Shown here: positions 1 through 8,453 of the stretch, in pieces | Position numbering within the stretch: the stretch's first letter is position 1 | Layout of the letters: every line of letters starts with the position of its first letter | Assembly: GCF_013705725.1 (NCBI RefSeq) | Contig: NZ_CP055481.1 | Coordinates: forward strand, 1,178,001 to 1,242,000 | Length of the DNA stretch: 64,000 nucleotides | Origin: Klebsiella sp. RHBSTW-00484 | GTDB taxonomy: Bacteria; Pseudomonadota; Gammaproteobacteria; Enterobacterales; Enterobacteriaceae | Direction: 5' to 3' | Program-made: the position numbers and the translations under genes | Notes under the pieces: model-generated | The model's database searches: none | What the model was told of the DNA's origin: nothing | Seen by the model: only the letters and a program-made list of their open reading frames with translations

Positions 1-1
1 G

Positions 2-82
2 GAGAGTATCTTCTCAGGCTATCAGATTCGGGTGGCTCAGGTACTGCGCGAGTACCGCTCAGAGAATCCCGATCTTCTATAA
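2..82 (+). CDS. C-terminal fragment of an unidentified protein
   Basis: A reading frame open from the left edge ends at TAA 80-82 and encodes the last 26 residues, ending in REYRSENPDLL. The gene starts outside the window and I do not recognise the family from this tail. It lies 41 bases upstream of the ArsR-type regulator in the same direction, so the two could be co-transcribed. The call rests only on an open frame and position. Confidence 0.35.
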   Translation, partial: ESIFSGYQIRVAQVLREYRSENPDLL

Positions 83-123
83 TAAAGTTGTGGTTTACCG
101 TTGGGGAAACCAGATGAGGCGAT

Positions 124-831
124 ATGTTAAAACCGGTTGAGATAATTGAAGACGATGAGTCGCTCGCTATTGCCATGGCGGCACTGGCCTCGGCGATGGC
201 GGATGCTTCGCGGCTGAAAATGCTCTGTGCCTTAATGGATGGTCGGGCGTGGACGGCGACAGAACTCTCCAGCGTTGCTGACATTTCCCCCTCAACAGCC
301 AGCGCCCATCTTAGCCGCCTGGTCAGTAGCCGCTTGTTGGTATGCCTTGCTCAGGGTCGCCACCGCTACTATCGCCTCGCCGGGAGCGATGTCGCCGGAC
401 TGCTGGAGAATATGATGACTATGGCTGGCAAGCAGGCCGTGATGTTGTCCACCCGCACGCCGGTCAGTTTACGTGTCGCACGCACTTGTTACGATCATCT
501 GGCCGGGGAGGTGGCGGTATCGCTGTATGATTTTCTCCTGCGCGAAGGTTGGATAACGCCTGATGGAACCGCCTTGACGTCCATTGGGGAAGCGCACTTT
601 GCACGCCTGGGGATTGTGGTGACGTTGGGATCGCGGCGCAAAGCATGCTGCGGCTGCCTGGACTGGAGCGAAAGGCGCTTTCACCTCGGCGGTGCGGCTG
701 GGGCGGCGCTGCTACTGCATGGTCAGCAAAAAGGATGGTTTACCACCACGGCAGGATTTCGCGAAGTGACGATAACACCAGAAGGATGGCGTGCCTTGCA
801 CCTGCATTTTCAACTGGTGGAAAGACCGTAG
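124..831 (+). CDS. ArsR-type winged-helix transcriptional regulator
   Basis: A 235-residue regulator with an N-terminal ArsR/SmtB-like winged helix at about residues 20-90. The HTH is around WTATELSSVADISPSTASAHL and the wing around GRHRYYRL. This is roughly twice the length of a minimal ArsR protein. The C-terminal half carries a CCGCLDW segment at about residues 173-180 that could bind a metal or sense redox, but that is inference. The ATG follows a GAGG Shine-Dalgarno at 116-119. It sits about 400 bases upstream of mrkA in the same direction. No ligand or target can be named. It may control a neighbouring upstream gene rather than the fimbriae. Confidence 0.8.
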   Translation: MLKPVEIIEDDESLAIAMAALASAMADASRLKMLCALMDGRAWTATELSSVADISPSTASAHLSRLVSSRLLVCLAQGRHRYYRLAGSDVAGLLENMMTMAGKQAVMLSTRTPVSLRVARTCYDHLAGEVAVSLYDFLLREGWITPDGTALTSIGEAHFARLGIVVTLGSRRKACCGCLDWSERRFHLGGAAGAALLLHGQQKGWFTTTAGFREVTITPEGWRALHLHFQLVERP

Positions 832-861
832 CGGCAGATTTATTCAGATTGTTCTCTATCT

Positions 862-894
862 AGATAAATAGCCTTTTATGACAAGATAAATAGC
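862..894. repeat. Two direct 11-bp repeats, 22 bp apart
   Basis: AGATAAATAGC occurs at 862-872 and again at 884-894, start-to-start distance 22 bp, which is about two helical turns. This places both copies on one face of the DNA, as for a tandem regulator site. They lie just after the ArsR-type gene and about 65 bp upstream of the MrkH-box-like TATCAA. The binding protein is unknown. Confidence 0.45.
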
Positions 895-958
895 TATTTT
901 GTTAATTCCACATCGCTTTCTCCCCTTCAATGTAAATAACAATGACTTTGTTTTTTAC

Positions 959-964
959 TATCAA
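959..964 (+). promoter_or_regulatory. MrkH-box-like TATCAA upstream of mrkA
   Basis: TATCAA is the motif described for the c-di-GMP-dependent activator MrkH at the K. pneumoniae mrkA promoter, where it lies upstream of the -35 region. Here it sits in the AT-rich segment 895-1035, about 275 bases before the mrkA start. Possible -35/-10 pairs are TTGCAA (982-987) with TTAACA (1005-1010), or TTGATT (1001-1006) with TGTATA (1024-1029). I cannot choose between them by eye. A six-base motif alone is weak, but mrkH is present in the window. Confidence 0.5.
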
Positions 965-1142
965 TTCTCGTTCATTAATAGTTGCAATCTATCTGTTACA
1001 TTGATTAACACCTCATGAACAAATGTATATTTATCAGCGAAAAATAGCATTCTTTGACGCCGACAGCATCGACGAATTCTTTTATAGAATCCGTTCCTGA
1101 CGCCTTAAATATTGCGGCTTCCGGTCAGTCGAAGTTTCTATT

Positions 1143-1200
1143 AACAGTTGCACAAGTGAGCATCGCATATCGCTTCTGACTTTTGTGCGAATTAACTGTT
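1143..1200 (+). promoter_or_regulatory. Long stem-loop in the mrkA leader
   Basis: AACAGTTGCACAA at 1143-1155 pairs with TTGTGC (1183-1188) and AACTGTT (1194-1200), with a five-base bulge on the 3' side. The structure ends about 40 bases before the mrkA start codon. If transcription starts near 1035, it lies in a leader of roughly 200 nt and could affect mRNA stability or translation. The pairing is seen in sequence; the role is inference. Confidence 0.5.
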
Positions 1201-1210
1201 TGCTCATTGA

Positions 1211-1852
<642 letters not shown>

Positions 1853-1870
1853 TATCGACTGAAAAATAAG

Positions 1871-1891
1871 ACCGCCTCGCGCCGGGGCGGT
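1871..1891 (+). terminator. Hairpin after mrkA (attenuator or 3' stabiliser)
   Basis: ACCGCC (1871-1876) pairs with GGCGGT (1886-1891) around a GC-rich loop, 18 bases after the mrkA stop. No T-run follows, so it is more likely a partial terminator or an RNA-stabilising hairpin than a full stop. Most transcripts could end here and leave less mRNA for mrkBCDF. Confidence 0.5.
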
Positions 1892-1892
1892 A

Positions 1893-2020
1893 TATACCCG
1901 TCATACTTCAAATTGCATATGCGTTGGCTACTTTCGCTCACCCCAGTCACTTACTGGAGTAAGCTCCCGGGGATTCACTCTCTTGCCGCCTTTCTGCAAT
2001 TCGAATTACTTAGGGTATAC
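1893..2020 (-). repeat. ERIC element between mrkA and mrkB
   Basis: About 128 bp beginning TATACCCGTCATACTTCAA and ending CGAATTACTTAGGGTATA, with the diagnostic core TCACCCCAGTCACTTACT and CCCGGGGATTCAC. This is a full-length Enterobacterial Repetitive Intergenic Consensus (IRU), in reverse of its usual published orientation. It lies inside the transcribed mrk operon, so it would form a large RNA hairpin in the mrkA-mrkB spacer. Confidence 0.92.
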
Positions 2021-2073
2021 AACAAATTATAAAGCGGCCACTGCTGCCGCTTATTTTTTATTCTGAGGTCAGC

Positions 2074-2775
2074 ATGAAGCGTATTGCCCTTTTTTTCTGT
2101 TTCATTTTTAGTTTTGCGGCCCATGCCAATAATATTATTGTTAACGGCACCCGCTTTATTTATCCAGGAAATGAAAAAGAAATAACGGTGCAGCTCTCCA
2201 ACACCGCCGACCGTCCGGCGCTGGCGCAAGCCTGGCTGGATAACGGTAATGCCGACGCGACGCCGGATACTATTACGACGCCATTTATTATCACCCCACC
2301 TATTTCCCGCGTTGACGCGAAAAGCGGCCAGACCCTGCGTATTAAGCTCGGCAGCAACGCGGGACTCGCGAAAGATAAAGAAACGCTGTGGTGGCTGAAC
2401 CTTCTGGAAATACCGCCGGTCGAGGCGAGCCAGAAAAATGAAGGGCAAAATATTCTGCAACTGGCGATTCGTTCGCGCTTTAAATTTATTTATCGTCCCA
2501 ACGGATTAGGCAACCGCGACGCGGCAGCAGAGAAATTAGTTCTTTCCGCAAATGGCAACAATTTATCCGTCAGTAATCCGACGCCTTTTTATGTCACCGT
2601 AAGCCGTATTTCCCGCGACGGCGGCAAAGCGCTAAACAGCAAAACGGTGATGTTTGCCCCGCAGTCTAGCCAGACCATCGCTCTCTCTTCCGCGGTGAAC
2701 AGAGGCGAGACCCTGACCGTTAACAACATTAATGACTATGGCGCAGATGTCGCAGTGAAAGTTGCCGTCAAATAA
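2074..2775 (+). CDS. mrkB: Type 3 fimbrial chaperone MrkB
   Basis: Periplasmic PapD-family chaperone, 233 residues, that caps pilin subunits by donor-strand complementation and delivers them to the MrkC usher. A signal peptide covers residues 1-18 (FSFAAHA). Recognisable chaperone features follow: an N-terminal strand IIVNGTRFIYPG, the PPISRVDAKSGQTLRI segment and the second Ig-like domain after about residue 140 (RFKFIYRPNGLG). The AGGTC upstream of 2074 is a modest ribosome site. mrkC begins 11 bases after its stop. Confidence 0.96.
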   Translation: MKRIALFFCFIFSFAAHANNIIVNGTRFIYPGNEKEITVQLSNTADRPALAQAWLDNGNADATPDTITTPFIITPPISRVDAKSGQTLRIKLGSNAGLAKDKETLWWLNLLEIPPVEASQKNEGQNILQLAIRSRFKFIYRPNGLGNRDAAAEKLVLSANGNNLSVSNPTPFYVTVSRISRDGGKALNSKTVMFAPQSSQTIALSSAVNRGETLTVNNINDYGADVAVKVAVK

Positions 2776-2786
2776 GGGAAACGATC

Positions 2787-5273
2787 ATGAAGCAGAGGTC
2801 AATCTGCCCGGGAAGATTAAGCACGGCCATTGCGGTTGCGCTGTGCTGCTTTCCGCCATTTTCCAGCGGAGAGGAAAACCCGGGAACTGTCTATCAGTTT
2901 AACGATGGTTTTATCGTCGGCAGCCGCGAAAAGGTCGATCTGTCGCGCTTCTCGACCAGCGCCATCTCCGAGGGCGTCTATTCACTGGACGTGTACACCA
3001 ACGGCGAGTGGAAAGGTCGCTACGACCTGAAAGTCGCCGTGGGTAAAGACGGCAAAATGGGCGTCTGTTACACCAAAGCGATGCTGATGCAATACGGTAT
3101 CTCGCCGGAGAAGTTCAACCCGCAACTGAGCGAAAAAGAGGGCTTCTGCGGCCGTCTGCAAGAGTGGCGTAACGAAGAAAACGTCAAGGATAGCCTGATT
3201 CAGTCCTCCCTGAGATTGGATATTTCCGTACCACAAATTTACGAAGATCAGCGCCTTAAAAACTTTGTCAGCCCGGAGTTCTGGGATAAAGGCGTTGCGG
3301 CGCTGAATTTAGGCTGGATGGCCAACGCCTGGAACAGCCACAGCTCATCGGCAAACAGCTCGGATAACAACAGCGCGTATCTTGGCGTCAACGCGGGTTT
3401 TTCCTGGGATGGGTGGCTGCTTAAGCACATTGGTAATCTGAACTGGCAGCAGCAGCAGGGGAAAGCACACTGGAACAGCAACCAGACCTACCTGCAAAGG
3501 CCGATTCCACAGATTAACTCGATTGTCAGCGGCGGGCAGATTTTTACCAACGGCGAGTTCTTCGACACCATCGGCCTGCGTGGGGTAAACCTGGCGACCG
3601 ATGACAATATGTTCCCGGACGGCATGCGTTCCTACGCGCCAGAAATCCGCGGTGTGGCGCAAAGTAACGCCCTGGTCACGGTACGTCAGGGCAGCAATAT
3701 TATCTATCAGACCACCGTGCCGCCGGGGCCGTTTACCCTGCAGGATGTTTATCCCTCTGGTTACGGTAGCGACCTGGAAGTTTCGGTTAAAGAGGCCGAT
3801 GGTTCGGTTGAGGTGTTTAGCGTGCCTTATGCGTCGGTGGCGCAATTGCTGCGCCCCGGGATGACCCGCTATGCGCTCTCCGCCGGTAAGGTCGATGATA
3901 GTTCGCTGCGCAATAAACCGATGCTCTACCAGGGAACCTGGCAGCACGGTTTAAATAACCTGTTTACCGGCTATACCGGCGTGACCGGCTTTGATGACTA
4001 TCAGGCGTTCCTGCTGGGTACCGGCATGAACACCGGCATCGGCGCGCTGTCGTTCGATGTTACCCATTCGCGGCTGAAGAGTGACACCCTCGACGAGCAG
4101 GGGCAAAGCTATCGCGCCACCTTTAACCGCATGTTTACCGAGACTCAAACCAGCATCGTGCTGGCGGCATATCGCTACTCCACCAAAGGCTATTACAACC
4201 TGAACGACGCGCTGTATGCGGTCGATCAGGAAAAGAACCGTAACAGCAACTACACCGTGTGGCGGCAGAAAAACGGTATGACCTTCACGGTTAACCAGAA
4301 TCTGCCGGACGGCTGGGGCGGTTTTTATCTGAGCGGCCGGGTGGCGGATTACTGGAACCGTTCCGGAACCGAGAAGCAGTACCAGTTTAGTTACAACAAC
4401 ATGTACGGTCGTCTCTCGTGGTCGGTCAGCGCGCAGCGCGTCTATACCCCAGATAGCTCTGGCCATCGTCGCGACGATCGGGTTTCGCTCAACTTTAGCT
4501 ATCCGTTATGGTTTGGTGAGAATCGCACCGCCAACCTGACGTCAAATACTTCGTTTAATAATTCGCGCTTCGCCAGCTCGCAGATTGGCGTCAACGGTTC
4601 GCTGGATAGCGAAAACAACCTCAACTACGGCGTGTCGACAACCACGGCGACCGGCGGTCAGCACGATGTGGCGCTGAACGGCAGCTATCGTACCCCGTGG
4701 ACCACGTTGAATGGCAGCTATAGCCAGGGCGAGGGTTATCGCCAGAGTGGTCTGGGCGCTAGCGGGACGCTGATTGCTCACCAGCATGGCGTGGTGTTCT
4801 CACCGGAAAGCGGCACCACCATGGCGCTGATCGAAGCGAAGGATGCCGCTGGCGCGATGTTGCCGGGTTCGCCGGGGACCCGCATTGACAGCAACGGCTA
4901 CGCCATTCTGCCGTATCTGCGGCCTTACCGGATTAACTCCGTTGAAATTGACCCGAAAGGCAGCAACGACGATGTCGCCTTTGACCGTACCGTGGCGCAG
5001 GTGGTGCCGTGGGAAGGCAGCGTGGTCAAGGTCTCTTTCGATACCACGGTGCAAAACAACATTACGTTGCAGGTGCGTCAGGCGAATGGTCAGCCTCTAC
5101 CGTTCGGCGCCACGATATTTGACGCTACCGGGAAGGAAATCGGCGTGGTAGGACAGGGCAGCATGATGTTTATCAGCGACGCCAGCGCACCGAAGGCCAC
5201 GGTTAAGTGGAGCGGTGGACAATGTTCGGTGGATTTGAGTCAGGAAAAAACAAAGGAAACGCTATGTCGCTAA
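2787..5273 (+). CDS. mrkC: Type 3 fimbrial outer-membrane usher MrkC
   Basis: FimD/PapC-family usher of 828 residues, the 24-stranded outer-membrane pore that recruits chaperone-subunit complexes and assembles the pilus. It has a signal peptide (about residues 1-28), an N-terminal periplasmic domain (YQFNDGFIVGSREKVDLSRF), a long beta-barrel region with the plug, and C-terminal Ig-like domains from about residue 670. Cysteines near the C-terminus (QCSVDL, TLCR) fit the usher CTD disulfide. Its last codons overlap the start of mrkD. Confidence 0.96.
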   Translation: MKQRSICPGRLSTAIAVALCCFPPFSSGEENPGTVYQFNDGFIVGSREKVDLSRFSTSAISEGVYSLDVYTNGEWKGRYDLKVAVGKDGKMGVCYTKAMLMQYGISPEKFNPQLSEKEGFCGRLQEWRNEENVKDSLIQSSLRLDISVPQIYEDQRLKNFVSPEFWDKGVAALNLGWMANAWNSHSSSANSSDNNSAYLGVNAGFSWDGWLLKHIGNLNWQQQQGKAHWNSNQTYLQRPIPQINSIVSGGQIFTNGEFFDTIGLRGVNLATDDNMFPDGMRSYAPEIRGVAQSNALVTVRQGSNIIYQTTVPPGPFTLQDVYPSGYGSDLEVSVKEADGSVEVFSVPYASVAQLLRPGMTRYALSAGKVDDSSLRNKPMLYQGTWQHGLNNLFTGYTGVTGFDDYQAFLLGTGMNTGIGALSFDVTHSRLKSDTLDEQGQSYRATFNRMFTETQTSIVLAAYRYSTKGYYNLNDALYAVDQEKNRNSNYTVWRQKNGMTFTVNQNLPDGWGGFYLSGRVADYWNRSGTEKQYQFSYNNMYGRLSWSVSAQRVYTPDSSGHRRDDRVSLNFSYPLWFGENRTANLTSNTSFNNSRFASSQIGVNGSLDSENNLNYGVSTTTATGGQHDVALNGSYRTPWTTLNGSYSQGEGYRQSGLGASGTLIAHQHGVVFSPESGTTMALIEAKDAAGAMLPGSPGTRIDSNGYAILPYLRPYRINSVEIDPKGSNDDVAFDRTVAQVVPWEGSVVKVSFDTTVQNNITLQVRQANGQPLPFGATIFDATGKEIGVVGQGSMMFISDASAPKATVKWSGGQCSVDLSQEKTKETLCR

Positions 5274-6259
5274 GTAAAAAACTGACGCTTTTTATTGGCT
5301 TAATGGCGCTGGGGACGACGTCGGCATGGGCATCCTGTTCGCGCCTTTCGCAGCCGACGGTGAGCCTGGATATGGTCGTCGGGCGAGTCGTTGTTCCACC
5401 GGATTTACCGGTGGGGTCAGTTATCGTTTCCCGCGACTGGACGATGTCGGCGCCGGGCGGGGCAAGCTATAGCTGTACCACCGGTAATAACCGCTTTGTG
5501 GCAAAAATCGTTGCGACCGGGGCGACCGATCTGGGGAATAAAATCTATTCCACTAACGTGCCGGGCATTGGCCTGCGTTTTAGCCGCGGCGGCGCGACGG
5601 TGAATATTATCTACCCTGATGTCTTCTCCAACTACGCCAGCAGGACTACTAGTTATTCACTGGAAGGCTCTCGCTTTACCCTTGAAGTGATTAAAACCGC
5701 CGCCGTCACCGGCAGCGGTACTCTGGCAGCGGGTAAATATACCTCTTACGACTGGGAGAGCGGCAACAACCCAATCCTGGAAACGCGCCTCAGCGCCAAC
5801 GCCATCACCGTGGTTTCGCCCTCGTGTACTATTCTGAGCGGCAAAAACATGAACGTTGATGTCGGCACCATCAAGCGCAGCGATCTCAACGGTGTTGGTA
5901 CTACCGCCGGGGGCAAAGATTTTAATATTGAGCTGCAGTGCAGCGGTGGCTTAAGCGAGTCGGGATACGCCAATATCCAGACTTCGTTCTCCGGCTCCCT
6001 GGCGACCGGCACGAGCTTAACCCGTGGGGCGCTGCTGAATGAAAAAGCCGGTACATCGCTTGCGAAAGGGATTGGGATTCAGGTCCTGAAGGATGGCGCG
6101 CCGCTGGAATTCAATAAGAAATACAGTACCGGGTCGCTGCGTACGCAGGAGACACGCTATATCACCCTGCCTCTCCATGCGCGGTTCTATCAATATGCGC
6201 CGACCACCAGTACCGGTGAGGTGGAGTCGCACATGATCTTTAACCTGACGTACGATTAA
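5264..6259 (+). CDS. mrkD: Type 3 fimbrial tip adhesin MrkD
   Basis: Two-domain tip adhesin of 331 residues: an N-terminal lectin-like receptor-binding domain (about 24-190) and a C-terminal pilin domain from about 195 (SPSCTILSGKNMNVDVGTI) that docks to the fibre. A signal peptide ends at SAWA. The start at 5264 is chosen over an in-frame ATG at 5207 because AAAGGA lies at 5252-5257 and MSLSKKLTLFIGLMALG makes a normal signal sequence. It overlaps the mrkC stop by 10 bases, so translation may be coupled. MrkD binding domains vary between strains and set collagen binding; specificity cannot be read here. Confidence 0.95.
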   Translation: MSLSKKLTLFIGLMALGTTSAWASCSRLSQPTVSLDMVVGRVVVPPDLPVGSVIVSRDWTMSAPGGASYSCTTGNNRFVAKIVATGATDLGNKIYSTNVPGIGLRFSRGGATVNIIYPDVFSNYASRTTSYSLEGSRFTLEVIKTAAVTGSGTLAAGKYTSYDWESGNNPILETRLSANAITVVSPSCTILSGKNMNVDVGTIKRSDLNGVGTTAGGKDFNIELQCSGGLSESGYANIQTSFSGSLATGTSLTRGALLNEKAGTSLAKGIGIQVLKDGAPLEFNKKYSTGSLRTQETRYITLPLHARFYQYAPTTSTGEVESHMIFNLTYD

Positions 6260-6273
6260 TTCGGGAGGCGGGA

Positions 6274-6924
6274 ATGAGTGATTCAGCACAGTATAAAAAT
6301 AGCAAAAGACTCATCCAACTGACTCTGATGGGCGGGGCGCTTGTGGCCTCTTCGGCGTGGGGATTTGAGACGAATTATGAACAAGGGCGGGTAGATTTTG
6401 CCGGTCGGGTGACCGATATCTCCTGTAGCGTGGCGCTCAACGGCGGCAACAATGCGGGCAGCGGTAGCGTCTGGCTGGCGCCGGTAAGCCTGGCGGAAGT
6501 GCACGATCGCGGCGCGGGGGCATTTATGAAGCCGCAGCCCTTCACCCTGGAGTTATCGAACTGCCAGTTACGCCATGATGGCGGCGCGGCGGATGAAAAT
6601 GAAATCCGCATGGTGAACGTGCGCTGGATTGACGGATTTATGGTCAATTCCGTCAGCAATGAAAATGCCGGTTATCTGGCTAATACGCGGGCGGATGGGG
6701 CCAGTCATATTTTTCTGGCGCTGGCGACCAACGATAATAATACGCTGGATAAGAGCAATAAAATTATCCCGGCCGATCCACAGCAAAACCGGGTGCCGCT
6801 GGTGGAGAAAGCAGTCAATGGCGGCGTGTTTACGTATTACATCGGCTACGTGACGCCTGCACCAGAAAAAGCGACCAGTGGTTTGCTAACCAGTTGGGCG
6901 ACCTGGGAGCTGGTTTATAATTAA
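6274..6924 (+). CDS. mrkF: Type 3 fimbrial minor subunit MrkF
   Basis: Minor pilin of 216 residues that resembles MrkA (RVDFAGRVTDISCSVALNGG; AGYLANTRADGASHIFLAL; NKIIPADPQQN; final WATWELVYN). MrkF is thought to anchor or terminate the fibre and stabilise it on the surface. The signal sequence is preceded by a short charged extension (MSDSAQYKNSKR). GGGAGG lies just upstream, and the gene begins 14 bases after mrkD. It is the last gene of the operon. Confidence 0.95.
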   Translation: MSDSAQYKNSKRLIQLTLMGGALVASSAWGFETNYEQGRVDFAGRVTDISCSVALNGGNNAGSGSVWLAPVSLAEVHDRGAGAFMKPQPFTLELSNCQLRHDGGAADENEIRMVNVRWIDGFMVNSVSNENAGYLANTRADGASHIFLALATNDNNTLDKSNKIIPADPQQNRVPLVEKAVNGGVFTYYIGYVTPAPEKATSGLLTSWATWELVYN

Positions 6925-7006
6925 TTCGGCAAGTAAAAGTCGGACTGGTTTTCTCCCTCTCCCTGTGGGAGAGGGCCGGGGTGAGGGAAATACGTCTCTG
7001 CATTTT

Positions 7007-7723
7007 TTATAGCGTAATATCTTCTTTAACCAGTTGCTCAATGCTGACCTCTTTCCAGTAATGCCCCTGAATAGCAAACCATTCCATCCCTTGTAACCAC
7101 TTTTTATGAGCCTCAGTTTCGACACCTTCAATAATGACATTATGGTGATTACGCGAAAGAAAGGTCACCAACGCATCCATTAAAGGCCGGCCAGAATCTT
7201 TTTGCATTAAATGCCAGAAAAAGTTTTTATCAATTTTGACATAATCAAAATGATAACCGCGGATAGCGTTAATGCCGGCATAGCCAGAGCCGAAGTCATC
7301 AAGCCACAGCGAGGTGCTTTGTGGATCGCTCCAGGAGGCGAGAGCATTATTCAACAGTTTGTTGGAGTTTTCCGTGACTTCGAAATGAACGCAGCCGAGT
7401 TGTTCGACGATTTCTTTAATCTCAGGTCTTAGTAAAACGTTGAGAATATGATCATCGACATTAATCGTGGCTGAAATACCATTTTTGAGAAACCATTGCT
7501 TATGTTTTTCGATTAGTGCCAGTTGCTCCATAAATATGCTTTCTCGTAATCCCGAATTGGCATAGCGAAAGAAATTTTCAGGAGAAATAGGTATATGATC
7601 AAAACGGCTCAGACACTCAACGGCGACAAGTACGCCTTGTGGGGAGAACATTTTCTGAAAGACATAACGAACTGCTATATCGCTACGTGATAAATTATGG
7701 TCGGAAAACAGAGTTGCGTTCAT
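7007..7723 (-). CDS. mrkJ: c-di-GMP phosphodiesterase MrkJ (EAL domain)
   Basis: A 238-residue, single-domain EAL phosphodiesterase that hydrolyses c-di-GMP and so lowers MrkH-dependent fimbrial expression. The signature reads E-C-L-S-R (AVECLSRF, about residues 34-41) rather than EAL. The other catalytic motifs are present: FEVTEN, LDDFGSGY, YVKIDKNF, IIEGVE and IQGHYW. The metal-binding Glu, Asp-Asp and Lys are kept, so activity is expected. No transmembrane or sensor domain is seen. It is convergent with mrkF and 140 bp downstream of mrkI on the same strand. Confidence 0.93.
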   Translation of the reverse strand: MNATLFSDHNLSRSDIAVRYVFQKMFSPQGVLVAVECLSRFDHIPISPENFFRYANSGLRESIFMEQLALIEKHKQWFLKNGISATINVDDHILNVLLRPEIKEIVEQLGCVHFEVTENSNKLLNNALASWSDPQSTSLWLDDFGSGYAGINAIRGYHFDYVKIDKNFFWHLMQKDSGRPLMDALVTFLSRNHHNVIIEGVETEAHKKWLQGMEWFAIQGHYWKEVSIEQLVKEDITL

Positions 7724-7863
7724 TATCTCTCGTTAGAAATCAGGTCAGAGGTAAAGAGAGGATCAGATTATTATAGGTGACCTTTCTACCGATGGGAATG
7801 ATTATTAAAGGCTGATTGCCAATGAATTATCGGGTTTTGATTGGTCACCTGCATATTTTGTTC

Positions 7864-8448
7864 TCAACAATGATACATGTTGACTATTCTGGCATGCATT
7901 ATCCGTGAGCTATTCATTCCGAGTTTTTTCATAATGTGAACCTTATGGCTATGTACCGTTTTATGGTCAATATTGAGAAGTACGGCGATTCTTTTATTGT
8001 TGTTGCAGGCAATAATTAACTCCAGAACCTGAAGCTCTCTGGCTGTCAGCTTTCGCTGAGTGCATAAACCCTGGCTGTCGCTGGCAGTTAAAGGACGATT
8101 GATGATGGCTGAGAAATCCGATAAGGAGGATTTTTCCGTCAAAATCAATAAGTTTTCCAGGTCAATAAGCTCACGACATAAGCTGGCGAGTTCATTTTTT
8201 ACAATCAGAACCCGCATTGCGCAGTGTGCGAGGTGCACGCGTAGCGTGTTGAGTAATGCGACCGTCGTGGCCACAGAGATATCCTTATGGATGAGGTTAA
8301 CAATAACAGTACCCGCCAGAGGGAGATGGGCACCCGTAACAATATCCTGGAGGCTTAGGGGGGTGACATATTTCTCATTATCAACCAGGTAATCCTGGAT
8401 TGATCGCCCGATAATATTGTCATCGGTGTAAAGTAATATACTTTCCAA
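7864..8448 (-). CDS. mrkI: LuxR-type regulator MrkI
   Basis: A 194-residue regulator with a C-terminal LuxR/FixJ HTH at about residues 130-190 (KLTARELQVLELIIACNNNKRIAVLLNIDHKTVHSHK). The N-terminal region resembles a receiver-like fold but lacks an obvious acidic phosphorylation pocket. MrkI acts with MrkH in positive control of type 3 fimbriae. It begins 5 bases after the mrkH stop, so mrkHI form one transcription unit. Confidence 0.93.
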   Translation of the reverse strand: MESILLYTDDNIIGRSIQDYLVDNEKYVTPLSLQDIVTGAHLPLAGTVIVNLIHKDISVATTVALLNTLRVHLAHCAMRVLIVKNELASLCRELIDLENLLILTEKSSLSDFSAIINRPLTASDSQGLCTQRKLTARELQVLELIIACNNNKRIAVLLNIDHKTVHSHKVHIMKKLGMNSSRIMHARIVNMYHC

Positions 8449-8453
8449 TGTCT

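Noticed and set aside
1143..1200. Inverted repeats before mrkA as a fim-type phase-variation switch
   Set aside because: The arms are only about 27-40 bp apart, too close for an invertible promoter segment. No recombinase gene is near. A leader hairpin is the simpler reading.
3345..3947. 200-codon open frame on the minus strand inside mrkC
   Set aside because: It is fully antisense to a well-supported usher gene, has no ribosome site, and its composition reflects the GC-rich third positions of the other strand.
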